Assembly (NCBI GenBank): GCA_020629715.1
Contig: JAHDCU010000003.1
Span: 434,879-498,878 of the forward strand
From: Saprospiraceae bacterium
Lineage (GTDB): Bacteria; Bacteroidota; Bacteroidia; Chitinophagales; Saprospiraceae
Length of the DNA: 64,000 nt
Direction of reading: 5' to 3'
Shown here: positions 48,316-57,787 of the stretch, one piece after another
Position numbering within the stretch: position 1 is the stretch's first letter
How the letters are laid out: every line of letters begins with the position of its first letter
Position numbers and translations under genes: made by a program
Notes under the pieces: generated by a model
Seen by the model: only the letters and a program-made list of their open reading frames with translations
Told to the model about the DNA's origin: nothing
Databases searched by the model: none

Positions 48316-48983
48316 TGAATGAAGCTAAGCTCCTACCTCAGGAGTATTACCTCTCTACAGATGTCGTTTCTGTTGCCAAGAATCTATTAGGTAAGCACCT
48401 AGTAGTGTCATCCAATGGAATTAAAACATCAGGTGCTATAGCTGAAACAGAAGCTTATCGAGCTCCTGACGATCGTGCCTGTCATGCCCATCTCAATAAA
48501 TTCACAAAACGAACGAAAACAATGTTTGAACCGGGCGGTACTGCTTATATATACCTCTGCTACGGCATTCACCATTTATTCAATATTGTCACAGCTCCTC
48601 AAGGAACAGCTCATGCCATCCTCATCAGAGCAACTAGCCCTATTGAAGGATGGGAGACTCAACAACTCAGGAGAAAAATACCTAAACATAAATACGACAT
48701 AAGTAATGGACCCGGTAAGGTATCTCAAGCATTAGCCATTTCTAAACAATACAATGGCACAACAATTTTTAAAGAAGATGATGCCATACAAATTTGGGAT
48801 CATGGGATGGATATCAAACCAAGTCGAATAATTGCTGGACCAAGAGTAGGTATAGGCTATGCTCGAGAAAGTTGTAATCTGCCTTGGCGATTTAGGATAA
48901 AAGATAACCCTTGGACTAGTAAACCCAATCATGTCTTTTACCCAGACTGGCCAACAGTAGACACATACGGTAATTCAATATGA
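48315..48983 (+). CDS. 3-methyladenine DNA glycosylase (AAG/MPG type)
   Basis: 222 residues. The AAG fold is shown by LLGKHLVV, ETEAYRAPDDRACHAH (active-site Glu), MFEPGGTAYIYLCYGIHHLFNIVT, RATSPIEG and the DNA-contacting NGPGKVSQALAI. It excises alkylated purines to start base-excision repair. Translational coupling to guaB by a one-base overlap suggests co-expression, without a known reason. Confidence 0.94.
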
Positions 48984-49085
48984 ACCGTTAATTATTTGTA
49001 AAATATAATGATCTTGTTATCCAATAGTATATCCAAGACGGTCTTTATATTATAGACCATCATCTACCGACTAGAAAAACGAACT

Positions 49086-50426
49086 ATGCATACGTACAGA
49101 ATTCTATTTTTCATCTATACACTTATTAGTACTTCCATACTGTCGAGCCAAGATTATTCTTTACGTGATGATGTATATGTGGATTATATCAAAAGCATAC
49201 AGTTTACTAGAAGTGGAGCTCCACTATCACTACCACATTATGATATTGATGGTAACGCTAGTCTGTTATTATCTTTTGATGATCTAGACAACTATGATAA
49301 AACTTATCGCTATGAGATCAAATATTGTACTAAGGATTGGGAACTCTCCGATCTTGATGAAATCCAATATTTAGATGGATTTCAGATGGAGGAGATCCTA
49401 AACGCAGAAGCATCAGAAGGACGATACTCTGATTTCATAAATTATCAGCTTGAGATTCCTAACGACTTGATCAGGCCTACAAGATCAGGTAATTATATAC
49501 TCATTATTTATGAAGATGATGGAGATCCTTTTCCTGTATTGACAAGAAGATTTATGGTGGTAGAGCCGATTTCTAATATCAACATTGATTTTAAGAGACC
49601 TTTCCAAGTTGATAAGATCAGGACACATCAAGAATTGGATATCACTCTAGGTCTAGGTGATCTCAGAATATCAGAACCCCTAAGCGAAATCAGTATCAGC
49701 GTCATGCAAAATGGTCGTTGGGACAATATGATTACCGACCTCAATCCTCAATATATCTTGGGTAACCAACTTAAATTTAATCTACCTGATCTCATTACGT
49801 TTGAGGGGATTAAGGAGTTTAGGAGTTTTGACATACGGAGTTTAAGATTTACTTCCGTAGGAGTCAACAGTATCGATCTGCACCGAAATGGAAGTGACGT
49901 ACTACTCAATTTGCAAGAGTCTAGAAACGATAGAAGCTATCTATTTTTTCCTGATATCAATGGCAATTTTGTAATTCAAAAATCACAAATAGCATTACCC
50001 CAACTCAATACAGATAATACAGAGATTATTTCTAATACACTTGTAGGAGGAAGTACGACATCAAGCCGCAATCTTGACTGTCAGTATGCTAATGTTATTT
50101 TCTCATTAGATATGACTCAGCTCTATGAGGGTGATGTCTATATGATTGGTAAATTTTCTGATTGGTTACCCAGAGAAGAATATCGGTTAGACTATGATGA
50201 AAGGCGTCAAATATATACAGGAGAGTCCTTATTTAAACAAGGGTATTATGACTATATGTTTGCGGTTAGAAACAAAGATGGCATTCTTGATTTGGTACCA
50301 ACAGAAGGCTCTTGGTATGCCACAGAGAATGACTATACTATACTTGTTTACCTCAGTGAATTTGGCGCTTTATCTGATAGATTAATTGGTATTAACACCG
50401 CAAGTTCTCTATATAACATTCGGTAA
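49086..50426 (+). CDS. Type IX secretion system plug protein (DUF5103)
   Basis: 446 residues with a signal peptide (about 1-20). The N-terminal plug domain (YVDYIKSIQFTRSGAPLSLPHYD, then LLSFDDLDN, YEIKYCTKDWELSDL) and the following SDF-INYQL segment match the DUF5103/T9SS-plug family; the C-terminal region contains a carbohydrate-binding-like fold (YEGDVYMIGKFSDWLPREEY). The plug protein blocks the large SprA translocon on its periplasmic face when no PorV-bound cargo is present. No sprA is in this window. It is followed 55 nt later by a small membrane-protein gene. Confidence 0.9.
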   Translation: MHTYRILFFIYTLISTSILSSQDYSLRDDVYVDYIKSIQFTRSGAPLSLPHYDIDGNASLLLSFDDLDNYDKTYRYEIKYCTKDWELSDLDEIQYLDGFQMEEILNAEASEGRYSDFINYQLEIPNDLIRPTRSGNYILIIYEDDGDPFPVLTRRFMVVEPISNINIDFKRPFQVDKIRTHQELDITLGLGDLRISEPLSEISISVMQNGRWDNMITDLNPQYILGNQLKFNLPDLITFEGIKEFRSFDIRSLRFTSVGVNSIDLHRNGSDVLLNLQESRNDRSYLFFPDINGNFVIQKSQIALPQLNTDNTEIISNTLVGGSTTSSRNLDCQYANVIFSLDMTQLYEGDVYMIGKFSDWLPREEYRLDYDERRQIYTGESLFKQGYYDYMFAVRNKDGILDLVPTEGSWYATENDYTILVYLSEFGALSDRLIGINTASSLYNIR

Positions 50427-50481
50427 AAATCGAACAATACCGTTTTTCAGTCCGTAAGAAAGGAAATAATCAAACATTATT

Positions 50482-50907
50482 ATGAAACCTTTGAACTACG
50501 GAATAATTGCTGGTCTATTTATGTCACTCATCTTATCAATACTCAGTATCAATGGTGATTATGGTGGCTCAGCATTGAAATATGTTAAGTATATTTTCTT
50601 TATAGCGGCACTAATTGCTTTTTACCTACAACTTGATCCAGATCGATTAGGGCCTAAATATTTTTTAAAATATCTGAGTGGCGGCTCTATGATAAGTGTC
50701 GTAGCAGCCTTGATCATTGCCCTAGCCAATATCATATTATTTACTATAAATCCTGAATGGGGTATCCAAAAATTTAACTTACTTGCAGATAGTCTTTCGG
50801 AATCGTTTATGATATCAGCCGTATTATTTGTAGAGGTTATTGTCTTAGGATTGTTATGTAGCTTTGTGGTCTTTCCTATTTTTAAAAACAGATATACAAT
50901 CAAATAG
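50482..50907 (+). CDS. Small four-helix membrane protein (DUF4199-like)
   Basis: 141 residues with four predicted membrane helices (about 6-24, 33-50, 68-91, 112-135). The opening MKPLNYGIIAGLFMSLI and overall size are like DUF4199 proteins found widely in Bacteroidota; this is a moderate match by pattern. Function unknown. It converges on the alpha/beta hydrolase gene, 5 nt away. Confidence 0.55.
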   Translation: MKPLNYGIIAGLFMSLILSILSINGDYGGSALKYVKYIFFIAALIAFYLQLDPDRLGPKYFLKYLSGGSMISVVAALIIALANIILFTINPEWGIQKFNLLADSLSESFMISAVLFVEVIVLGLLCSFVVFPIFKNRYTIK

Positions 50908-50912
50908 TGAAA

Positions 50913-51701
50913 CTAGGCCCGCTGTAGAGATTTAATAAAACTTATACTCTCTTCATTAAACTGAGCTGGCTTGTCTACATTGACTACGTGACCGCATTGC
51001 GGAAGTACGACTAAAGTTGCACTATCATGACTTTTGACGAGATATTCAACTGGTGGCAAAAACATATAGTCCTCATCTCCCATGATATATAGTGTAGGAA
51101 TTTTGACATCAAAACTTCTAAAAAAACTAAGAAGAGGATTGATACTAGAGGTCAATCTAAACCAACGAATAAATTCTTTTTGGTATAGTTTCTTTGCTTC
51201 TCTAATGAATAAATTTCGAGATTCTTTATGTTTTTTTCGCGGCATGACGACCCAAGCAAAAAGCCTATATAATAGCATATAAGGTAGGACTGATTTCAAC
51301 GTTACTCCTAGCTTCATCAAAATCTGAGATCTAAAGTTTAACTTGAGTATAGCACCACCCATGATCATACTACTGACCATATCTCTGCGCATCTCTGCCA
51401 GTTGTCTTATGATAATAGTACCCAGTGATATGCCTACAAAATGAGAAGACTTAATCTGAAGATGATCAAGAAGTTTAATGACATCATTAGTCAGAAACTC
51501 AAAACTATATTTTTTGATATTTTCTTTAGAAAAAGAAAGTTTTGATGCCCCATGACCTCTCAGGTCTATCATCAGTACATTAAACTCTTTTTTAAAATCA
51601 CGAATTTGCTTGTACCAAATAGAAGAAGTACCTCCAGCTCCATGAATAAAGGTTACCCATTCATCGGAAGTTTCATGTTCATATTTCTTGTAGTGAAGCA
51701 A
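50913..51701 (-). CDS. Alpha/beta hydrolase
   Basis: 262 residues, TTG start at 51701 (an in-frame stop two codons upstream excludes a longer frame). The hydrolase fold is clear: HGAGGTSSIW (oxyanion loop), DLRGHGAS, nucleophile elbow GISLG with S92, the acid in MGDEDYMF and the His in CGHVVNVDKP. A helical lid of about 70 residues lies between strand 6 and the acid. Substrate is unknown; esters or acyl groups are likely. Confidence 0.85.
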   Translation of the reverse strand: MLHYKKYEHETSDEWVTFIHGAGGTSSIWYKQIRDFKKEFNVLMIDLRGHGASKLSFSKENIKKYSFEFLTNDVIKLLDHLQIKSSHFVGISLGTIIIRQLAEMRRDMVSSMIMGGAILKLNFRSQILMKLGVTLKSVLPYMLLYRLFAWVVMPRKKHKESRNLFIREAKKLYQKEFIRWFRLTSSINPLLSFFRSFDVKIPTLYIMGDEDYMFLPPVEYLVKSHDSATLVVLPQCGHVVNVDKPAQFNEESISFIKSLQRA

Positions 51702-51847
51702 ATTTCAATATTAAATGATAGTAAAAATGCGTATTACTGTACTCATAGTAAAACACATTCATCCTTTTTTGTTCCCATTTGATATAATTAATAGCTAATA
51801 AATATAGAAATATTAGAACTTCATAGCCTAATCAAATATTAGCAGTA

Positions 51848-53272
51848 ATGAAGCGCCAATTGATCATTCTTTGTTTATGTTACCTAATGGTACATGTATC
51901 CAATGCTCAGCAAGTATGGAATCTCCAAGATTGTATAGCCCGAGCACAAGAACAAAGCCTCAACGTACAACAATCTTTATTACAAGTACAAGATGCCGAG
52001 ATCAATGAAACAATTTCAAAGCACAGCAGATATCCATCTTTAAATGCTGGATCTAATGTCAATTGGAATTTTGGTAGAAGTATAGATCCAACCTCCAATA
52101 CCTTTATATCTGAGACCTTCTTTTCCAACAATATATCTCTCAACACTGGTGTAGTACTCTATAATGGTGGTGCTATAAATAACTCCATCAAGCAAAGTGA
52201 AATAGACACAAAAGCAGCTATGCAGGATGCCTTATCTGTTAAACAGAATATTGCATTAACCGTATCTAGTTTTTATCTCAATCTTTTATTCGCAAAAGAG
52301 AATGTTGCTATCGCTGAAAAACAGTTAGCTCTAGCACAAGATCAACTCAAACAAATCAATATTCTGATCAATGCAGGGAGCCGACCAGAAAATGAGCGCT
52401 TAGATCTAGAGGCACAAGTAAGCTCGGCGGAGCAAACTCTTGTACAAGCACAAAATACTGTAGACATCAATGCACTAAATTTAAAGCAACTGTTATTATT
52501 GGATGCCGATGTTGACTTTGACGTAGTTATTCCTGACAATACTTCCGAATTTCAATCAGATAATGACCTACTTACCTTTGAAGAAGTATATGCAGCAGCA
52601 CTCAATACGCAGCCGAATATCAAAGCCGGAGCACTAAGGGAGGAAAGTGCTGAAGTAGCAGAAAAAATAGCAAAAGCAGCACTCTTACCAAACCTAAGTT
52701 TTGGCGCAAGCTTGGGAAGCAATTATTCTAATAAAGGATTAAGTATAGACGGATTCAATGAAGTAGTACAGGAGACTGATGTTGTATTTCAAGGAATGAC
52801 AGGTACCATAGGTTTTCCTCAACAAATACCGATAACTTCCAAGACTCCATACTTTACCCAACTGGATGAAAATCTATCCTATGGCTTTGGATTTGGGCTC
52901 AATATTCCGATCTATAATAACTATCAAAATAGAGGAAATATAGAACGAGCCAAAATAGGTATCGATAATGCTAAAGTCAATCAACGCCAACAAACTGAGA
53001 ACCTTAAAATTGACATCCAACAAGCACTTGCTGATATGAAAGCTGCTAAAAGAAGCTATGATGCAGCTAAAAAAACGGATGAAGCACAAAAAATGGCCTT
53101 CCATAATGCCAGTAAACGATTTGATCTAGGCGCTATCAGTACCTTTGATCTAAACAATGCTCGTACTGCCATGGAAAATGCAACGGTCAACCGTCTCATT
53201 GCCAAATATGATTATATCTTTAGATCCAAGATTATTGATTTCTATCTAGGTAAAGCACTTACTATGGACTGA
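51848..53272 (+). CDS. TolC-family outer-membrane efflux protein
   Basis: 474 residues with a signal peptide (1-20, SNAQQ). Two homologous halves of long alternating helices are visible (WNLQDCIARAQEQSLNVQQ, VASNFYLNLLF-like segments, repeated Gln/Ala-rich coiled stretches) with short barrel strands (NWNFGRSIDPTSNTF, GLNIPIYNNYQNRGN). It forms the outer-membrane exit duct of tripartite pumps. It is followed 49 nt later by a membrane-fusion adaptor gene. No inner-membrane pump is encoded in the same cluster. Confidence 0.92.
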   Translation: MKRQLIILCLCYLMVHVSNAQQVWNLQDCIARAQEQSLNVQQSLLQVQDAEINETISKHSRYPSLNAGSNVNWNFGRSIDPTSNTFISETFFSNNISLNTGVVLYNGGAINNSIKQSEIDTKAAMQDALSVKQNIALTVSSFYLNLLFAKENVAIAEKQLALAQDQLKQINILINAGSRPENERLDLEAQVSSAEQTLVQAQNTVDINALNLKQLLLLDADVDFDVVIPDNTSEFQSDNDLLTFEEVYAAALNTQPNIKAGALREESAEVAEKIAKAALLPNLSFGASLGSNYSNKGLSIDGFNEVVQETDVVFQGMTGTIGFPQQIPITSKTPYFTQLDENLSYGFGFGLNIPIYNNYQNRGNIERAKIGIDNAKVNQRQQTENLKIDIQQALADMKAAKRSYDAAKKTDEAQKMAFHNASKRFDLGAISTFDLNNARTAMENATVNRLIAKYDYIFRSKIIDFYLGKALTMD

Positions 53273-53320
53273 CAAAATCCAATAATCCTAATTTCAAATT
53301 ATTGATAAACTGAGCGCTAC

Positions 53321-54670
53321 ATGGCAAAAAAAAATAGACGTAAATATTGGTTAATGGGTCTACTGCTATTACTGGTGATCGCAATAGCTGGTGTATATTT
53401 TAAAAACAAGAACAAACCAAAAGGTATCGCCATAACCAAAGAGAGTGTAAGCAAACGTACAATTATAGAAAAAGTATCCGCCTCGGGTAAAGTATTTCCA
53501 GAGACTGAGATCAAAATAAGCTCAGATGTATCAGGTGAAATCGTAGAGCTATTTGTAGAAGAAGGTGATAGTGTCATGATCGGTCAAGTACTTGCTAAAA
53601 TAGATCCTGAAGCTTTTAAATCTGCCGTGGATAGAGGTAGAGCAACCGTCAATAATTCCAAGGCACAAGTGGCGCTGTCTAAAAGCCAAATACAAAGTAA
53701 TATTGCTCAGAAAGAACAGATCATCGCTCAACTCGAAAATGCTCAAAATATACATCAACGAAATGAAAAGCTACTGAAGGATGGCGTCATATCTCCTCAA
53801 GATTTTGAACAATCAGAGTCCAATCTACTAGCCCTACAAGCCAACCTTCGTGCAGCAGAAGCAAGCATACAATCTGCTCAACAGAGTGCAGAGGGAGCAG
53901 AATACTCCGTACAAAGCGCGGAAGCGTCACTCAAAGAATTGCAAACTAATCTAAACAGAACCACCATCAAAGCTCCTGCTACTGGTGTAGTCTCTAGCTT
54001 ATCTGTAGAGCAAGGAGAGCGAGTAGTAGGTACTATACAGATGACAGGTACTGAAATGATGCGTATCGCTAATCTATCTGCCATGGAAGTGCAGGTAGAT
54101 GTATCAGAGAATGACATCCTAAGAGTATCGCTTGGTGATTCTGTAGATATAGAAGTCGATGCATATCTCGATAAAATATTTAAAGGAACGATCACTGAAA
54201 TAGCCAATAGCGCATCTAATATTTCTACAGCAGGTATAAGCCTCAACTCCGATCAAGTAACCAACTTTATAGTAAAAATCAGAATAGATCCTAGCTCATA
54301 TCAAAACTTGATTTCTCAAGGTCTAGAGTTTCCCTTTCGGCCAGGTATGTCTGCTTCTGTCGATATTTATACTCATAAGGAAGAAAATGTAATTACCGTA
54401 CCTATTCAATCTGTAACAACACGTGAAGAAGAAACTGACGGTGATAAGGAAGCAAAATTATTGGAAGTAGTATTTGCCATGGAAGCTGATACCGCCAGAA
54501 TGATAGAAGTAAGTACAGGTATACAAGATGATGACTATATCATCGTAACTGCTGGTCTAGAAGAAGGGCAAGAGATCATAACTGGTCCTTATAATGCAGT
54601 CTCAAAAACCATAAAAGAAGGATCAGAGCTAAGAGTAAAAGAGGATAAAGAAGATCAGGAGAATGAGTAA
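53321..54670 (+). CDS. HlyD/MacA-type membrane fusion protein
   Basis: 449 residues: one N-terminal membrane helix (about 9-27), a barrel-sandwich (lipoyl) half (SASGKVFPETEIKISSDVSGEIVELFVEEGD), a long alpha-hairpin (about 110-215, SQIQSNIAQKEQIIAQLE) and a closing lipoyl half (TIKAPATGVVSSLSVEQGERV), then a beta-barrel and membrane-proximal domain. The pattern is that of MacA-like adaptors used with ABC-type pumps, though RND partners are possible. The stop overlaps the glycosyltransferase start by 8 nt. Confidence 0.92.
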   Translation: MAKKNRRKYWLMGLLLLLVIAIAGVYFKNKNKPKGIAITKESVSKRTIIEKVSASGKVFPETEIKISSDVSGEIVELFVEEGDSVMIGQVLAKIDPEAFKSAVDRGRATVNNSKAQVALSKSQIQSNIAQKEQIIAQLENAQNIHQRNEKLLKDGVISPQDFEQSESNLLALQANLRAAEASIQSAQQSAEGAEYSVQSAEASLKELQTNLNRTTIKAPATGVVSSLSVEQGERVVGTIQMTGTEMMRIANLSAMEVQVDVSENDILRVSLGDSVDIEVDAYLDKIFKGTITEIANSASNISTAGISLNSDQVTNFIVKIRIDPSSYQNLISQGLEFPFRPGMSASVDIYTHKEENVITVPIQSVTTREEETDGDKEAKLLEVVFAMEADTARMIEVSTGIQDDDYIIVTAGLEEGQEIITGPYNAVSKTIKEGSELRVKEDKEDQENE

Positions 54671-55268
54671 AAATGTACTCGCCCTCATAACTAAACCTCC
54701 TATCCTAGGTACGGTCAAAACACGTATTGCTAAAGATACAGATGATCAAACGGCCCTAGATATCTATATCCAATTACTAAGTAAGACTCAAGATCTATGC
54801 CGTCAATTAAGTGCTGATATTTCAGTTTTCTATGCTAGTGATGATATACCAGATGATGAGTGGAGCAATATCACTCCTCATCGTTATCTACAAGTAGAGG
54901 GTGATCTTGGTGATAAATTGAAACATGTATCTCACTGGCTTTCTCAAACTTATGATAAACACCTCATCATCGGTGGTGACTGCCCTTACATTACTAAATC
55001 CTTGATCGATTATGCTTTCCAGACTTTAGATGAACAAGATGTGGTGCTGGGCCCTGTATTTGATGGTGGATATTATCTTATCGGCGCAAAGAAATACCAC
55101 GATTCTATATTTGAACAAATCGATTGGAGTACGGAGCACGTGCTAAGCCAGACTATTGATCAAATCGAAAAACTCGAGCTAAACTTTGGACTGCTCGACA
55201 CCTTAGAGGATATCGACTATATAGAAGATTGGAGACGCTACGTAGACTTCTATGAAGCTTCAAAATAA
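54663..55268 (+). CDS. TIGR04282-family glycosyltransferase (DUF2064)
   Basis: 201 residues with a GT-A-like nucleotidyl-binding fold: ITKPPILGTVKTRIAKD at the start, GDLGDKLKHV in the middle, GGDCPYI (DxD-like metal site) and GPVFDGGYYLIGAK in the second half. The family includes candidates for arsenosugar synthesis and is often next to sugar-modifying genes. Here it overlaps the efflux adaptor by 8 nt and the convergent cytochrome gene by 19 nt. Donor and acceptor unknown. Confidence 0.85.
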   Translation: MSKNVLALITKPPILGTVKTRIAKDTDDQTALDIYIQLLSKTQDLCRQLSADISVFYASDDIPDDEWSNITPHRYLQVEGDLGDKLKHVSHWLSQTYDKHLIIGGDCPYITKSLIDYAFQTLDEQDVVLGPVFDGGYYLIGAKKYHDSIFEQIDWSTEHVLSQTIDQIEKLELNFGLLDTLEDIDYIEDWRRYVDFYEASK

Positions 55269-56272
55269 GCTCTGAGGTCTTCAACCATCTGATCTGACAT
55301 TTTCTCTTGTGGATACTGAGGCATATAAGACTTTTTACCCGATTTGACAGGTACACCCCATCTGATCACTTGATATATGCTATGTCTAGTATATCCACCG
55401 ATATGTCGTTTCATATGACGTAGACTCATTTTATGCTTATCTAAATGAAAGTAAGAGTAGCGTTCATTCTTATGGCAGTGCATGCAACTTTGCTCATAGA
55501 TCAGTTCACCATTGGCAGGATTACCCTCGTAATCATAACCTATTGATCTATTTGTCGGCGGTCTTGTAAATGTAGCAGGACTATCTTTCAGATATTTACT
55601 ATCGATCATCGCCAATGCATCTGCTCTGCTATCATCTTTACCACTCAATACTTCATTGATAAAATCGGACTCCTCACCAGCTAGATTGAGGTCATTCATT
55701 TTAAGGTCTATGGTCCATAGATAAGATAAGACAGACTCTACTTCCCAGCTTTGGAGTTCTCTACCTTGAGCGCATTCTACTGCGCATAATTTTATGGCTT
55801 CACGAATATCATTTCGGGCAGGCTCTACGAGGTCACCATACTTTTTTTCATAATCACCATTATAATAAGAATCGCGATTGACCGCTCCGTATAAGGTGGT
55901 ACCTTGTAAGAAAGGAATACCTTTTTCTACACTGTACTCGAGTCTCTCCTGAGGATCAGGAAAAGCTAAATCTGGATCTTCTTTCACTACATTATGACAT
56001 GATGTACAAACAAAATGCTTGGATTGCTTTTTGACCTTTTTACCATCTGGTGTCTCTGCAAAACCCTCTTTAACTATCGCCTCACCGATAGCAGCAGAGA
56101 TACGCGGATCATTCTTGATAGGATACTTATCCAATACTGGCGAATCTCCAAGCTTGACTAAAATATCAGCGACACTATCCTCAGGCATAAAGCTTCTATC
56201 CGAACAACTGTATGGTGAAAAAAATCCCGCCCCAAGTAAACATGATAGTATTCCTAAAACTAAATATTTCAT
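55250..56272 (-). CDS. Di-haem c-type cytochrome
   Basis: 340 residues with a signal sequence (about 1-24) that contains a Cys in FSPYSCSD and may be a lipoprotein signal. Two CxxCH motifs are visible: CTSCH near residue 89 and CMHCH near residue 268. A stretch (GTTLYGAVNRDSYYNGDYEKKYG) between them is shared by a group of Bacteroidota cytochromes whose role is not known to me. It is last of a three-gene cluster with a DUF5777 barrel and a small haem-motif lipoprotein. An electron-transfer role is inferred. Confidence 0.87.
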   Translation of the reverse strand: MKYLVLGILSCLLGAGFFSPYSCSDRSFMPEDSVADILVKLGDSPVLDKYPIKNDPRISAAIGEAIVKEGFAETPDGKKVKKQSKHFVCTSCHNVVKEDPDLAFPDPQERLEYSVEKGIPFLQGTTLYGAVNRDSYYNGDYEKKYGDLVEPARNDIREAIKLCAVECAQGRELQSWEVESVLSYLWTIDLKMNDLNLAGEESDFINEVLSGKDDSRADALAMIDSKYLKDSPATFTRPPTNRSIGYDYEGNPANGELIYEQSCMHCHKNERYSYFHLDKHKMSLRHMKRHIGGYTRHSIYQVIRWGVPVKSGKKSYMPQYPQEKMSDQMVEDLRAYFEAS

Positions 56273-56284
56273 ATACCTAGAGGA

Positions 56285-57145
56285 TTAAAGCGTAAATAAT
56301 CGTGATATCGTGAAACCCATTCTGTATTCGCCATCGAGCCAATTGGATCGAGTATAAGGTATAAAATCAGTTTCTACCAATCCTTTAGCATTGGTAAAAT
56401 TGAGTTGAAAAACATGGCCTCCACCTGTCTCCCACTCCAATCCAAAACCTAGAGGCATATAATATTCATTTTCAGTAGTCCTGAGATCGCTGATAGGCAT
56501 CACCGCATCTATGATGAAACCCATAGATTTAGTGACTTGTATGCGCCATGCTGTTGAGATATTGATAAGATCATTTTTATCTTCAGTCGTCACTAGATTT
56601 CTAAAGGTCCATCCAAAGGCCAACTGACCTGATAATCTTGGTGAAAACTTACGCCCCACGATCGTCTGCACATGATAGGATAGTCTATGCGCAAACTTTT
56701 CGAAAAACGTTATTCTCCCCGGCGTCTCACTTGCAGCCATAGTCGTAGCGGAACCAGTACCTGAAAACGTAAGGCTAAAAGGATTATTACCATTGATATC
56801 TTGTACCATTGCTCTATACTTGATGAGGCCATGTACATTTTGTCTGAGTTCACTAGCTCCCTTTGCCCTACTGAGACCTACCATCAGTCTATCAGTCACA
56901 CCATACTCAAATCCAATCAGCACGTCTGCGGCATTTTCTAATCCATAAAAGGTAGGCCAACCACCTTGAGATCCTGCTAGATCACCAAATCTATGGGCGA
57001 TACGCATATCAAGCTTTCCCTGCTTGAGCGTCTCCAGACTATGGGAGTTGATGACCCTCGTATCTTTAAAACTTTTATGCACTAACTCCTGTGCAAATAA
57101 TGATACCCAAGAGAAGGTCAATAATAAGATCAATATATTTTTCAT
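56285..57145 (-). CDS. DUF5777-family outer-membrane beta-barrel protein
   Basis: 286 residues with a signal peptide (about 1-18, LFAQ). The family signature DMRIAHRFGDLAGSQGG and ENAADVLIGFEYGVTDRLMVGLSR near residues 45-95 is clear; the rest alternates beta strands ending in an aromatic C-terminus (RMGFTISRLFTL). Family members are found with periplasmic cytochromes; a role in sensing or passing electrons or small molecules through the outer membrane is inferred. It lies 12 nt upstream of the cytochrome gene. Confidence 0.85.
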   Translation of the reverse strand: MKNILILLLTFSWVSLFAQELVHKSFKDTRVINSHSLETLKQGKLDMRIAHRFGDLAGSQGGWPTFYGLENAADVLIGFEYGVTDRLMVGLSRAKGASELRQNVHGLIKYRAMVQDINGNNPFSLTFSGTGSATTMAASETPGRITFFEKFAHRLSYHVQTIVGRKFSPRLSGQLAFGWTFRNLVTTEDKNDLINISTAWRIQVTKSMGFIIDAVMPISDLRTTENEYYMPLGFGLEWETGGGHVFQLNFTNAKGLVETDFIPYTRSNWLDGEYRMGFTISRLFTL

Positions 57146-57175
57146 AGGTGTAAGTTCTGTAAAAATAGACGAGAT

Positions 57176-57544
57176 TTATTTAGGATATCCTTGCTCTATC
57201 CAGCAAGTCAGGATATCAAAGTCTTCTTGAGATAGTTCCTTAGGCCGATCTGCAGGAGAGTACTGCGGCGGCATATCTCTGATCACTAAAGTACGATTTT
57301 GAAAAGATCCTGAGTCTAGATATTCTCTCCATTCTTCATAGCTATTCCGAGGCTCTCCTATACTATTTTGTCCACCATCATGACATCCAGAATAACTACA
57401 TGATGAGCTTATGATCGAAAAAATATCATTTTGGTAGGTGAAATTATCGGAGGTACAGACTGTATCTCTCTCCTCAAAACTATCGCGAGAACAAGAGAGC
57501 ATAACACCAGCCAATAGCAGAACAAAAATCAATATTCTCATCAT
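57176..57544 (-). CDS. Small lipoprotein with unusual CX4CH haem-like motif
   Basis: 122 residues with a lipoprotein signal (LLLAGVMLSC, Cys about 18). The stretch SSSCSYSGCHDGG (about 54-66) carries a Cys-X4-Cys-His motif rather than the usual CX2CH, and the C-terminus has TCWIEQGYPK, as in small Bacteroidota cytochrome-like lipoproteins. Covalent haem binding is plausible but not certain, because the standard maturation machinery recognises CX2CH. It is the first gene of the cluster with DUF5777 and the di-haem cytochrome, so all three probably work together. Confidence 0.72.
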   Translation of the reverse strand: MMRILIFVLLLAGVMLSCSRDSFEERDTVCTSDNFTYQNDIFSIISSSCSYSGCHDGGQNSIGEPRNSYEEWREYLDSGSFQNRTLVIRDMPPQYSPADRPKELSQEDFDILTCWIEQGYPK

Positions 57545-57787
57545 AAGTAAAATATTAAACGCCTTAAAAGTACTCTATTGCTCGTATTAGAGTAACAAAA
57601 ATTACGTCACGAATTTTCAAAAATACAAAACATATTATACTTTATTAGATGTGTTTTGGGGTTTATTAATATTGTCGGAATAAAAATCTTTATAATTCTC
57701 GTGTTATTTATCTACAGCCCTACATATTTACAATTCAAAAAAACTAATTTCGAACTTTTGCTGTTTTCTCACTAAAATAGAACAACC

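Noticed and set aside
49034-49062. Palindrome GGTCT-N9-AGACC upstream of the T9SS plug gene as an operator
   Set aside because: Only five bases per arm, and no other copy noted in the window; too weak to report as a regulatory site.
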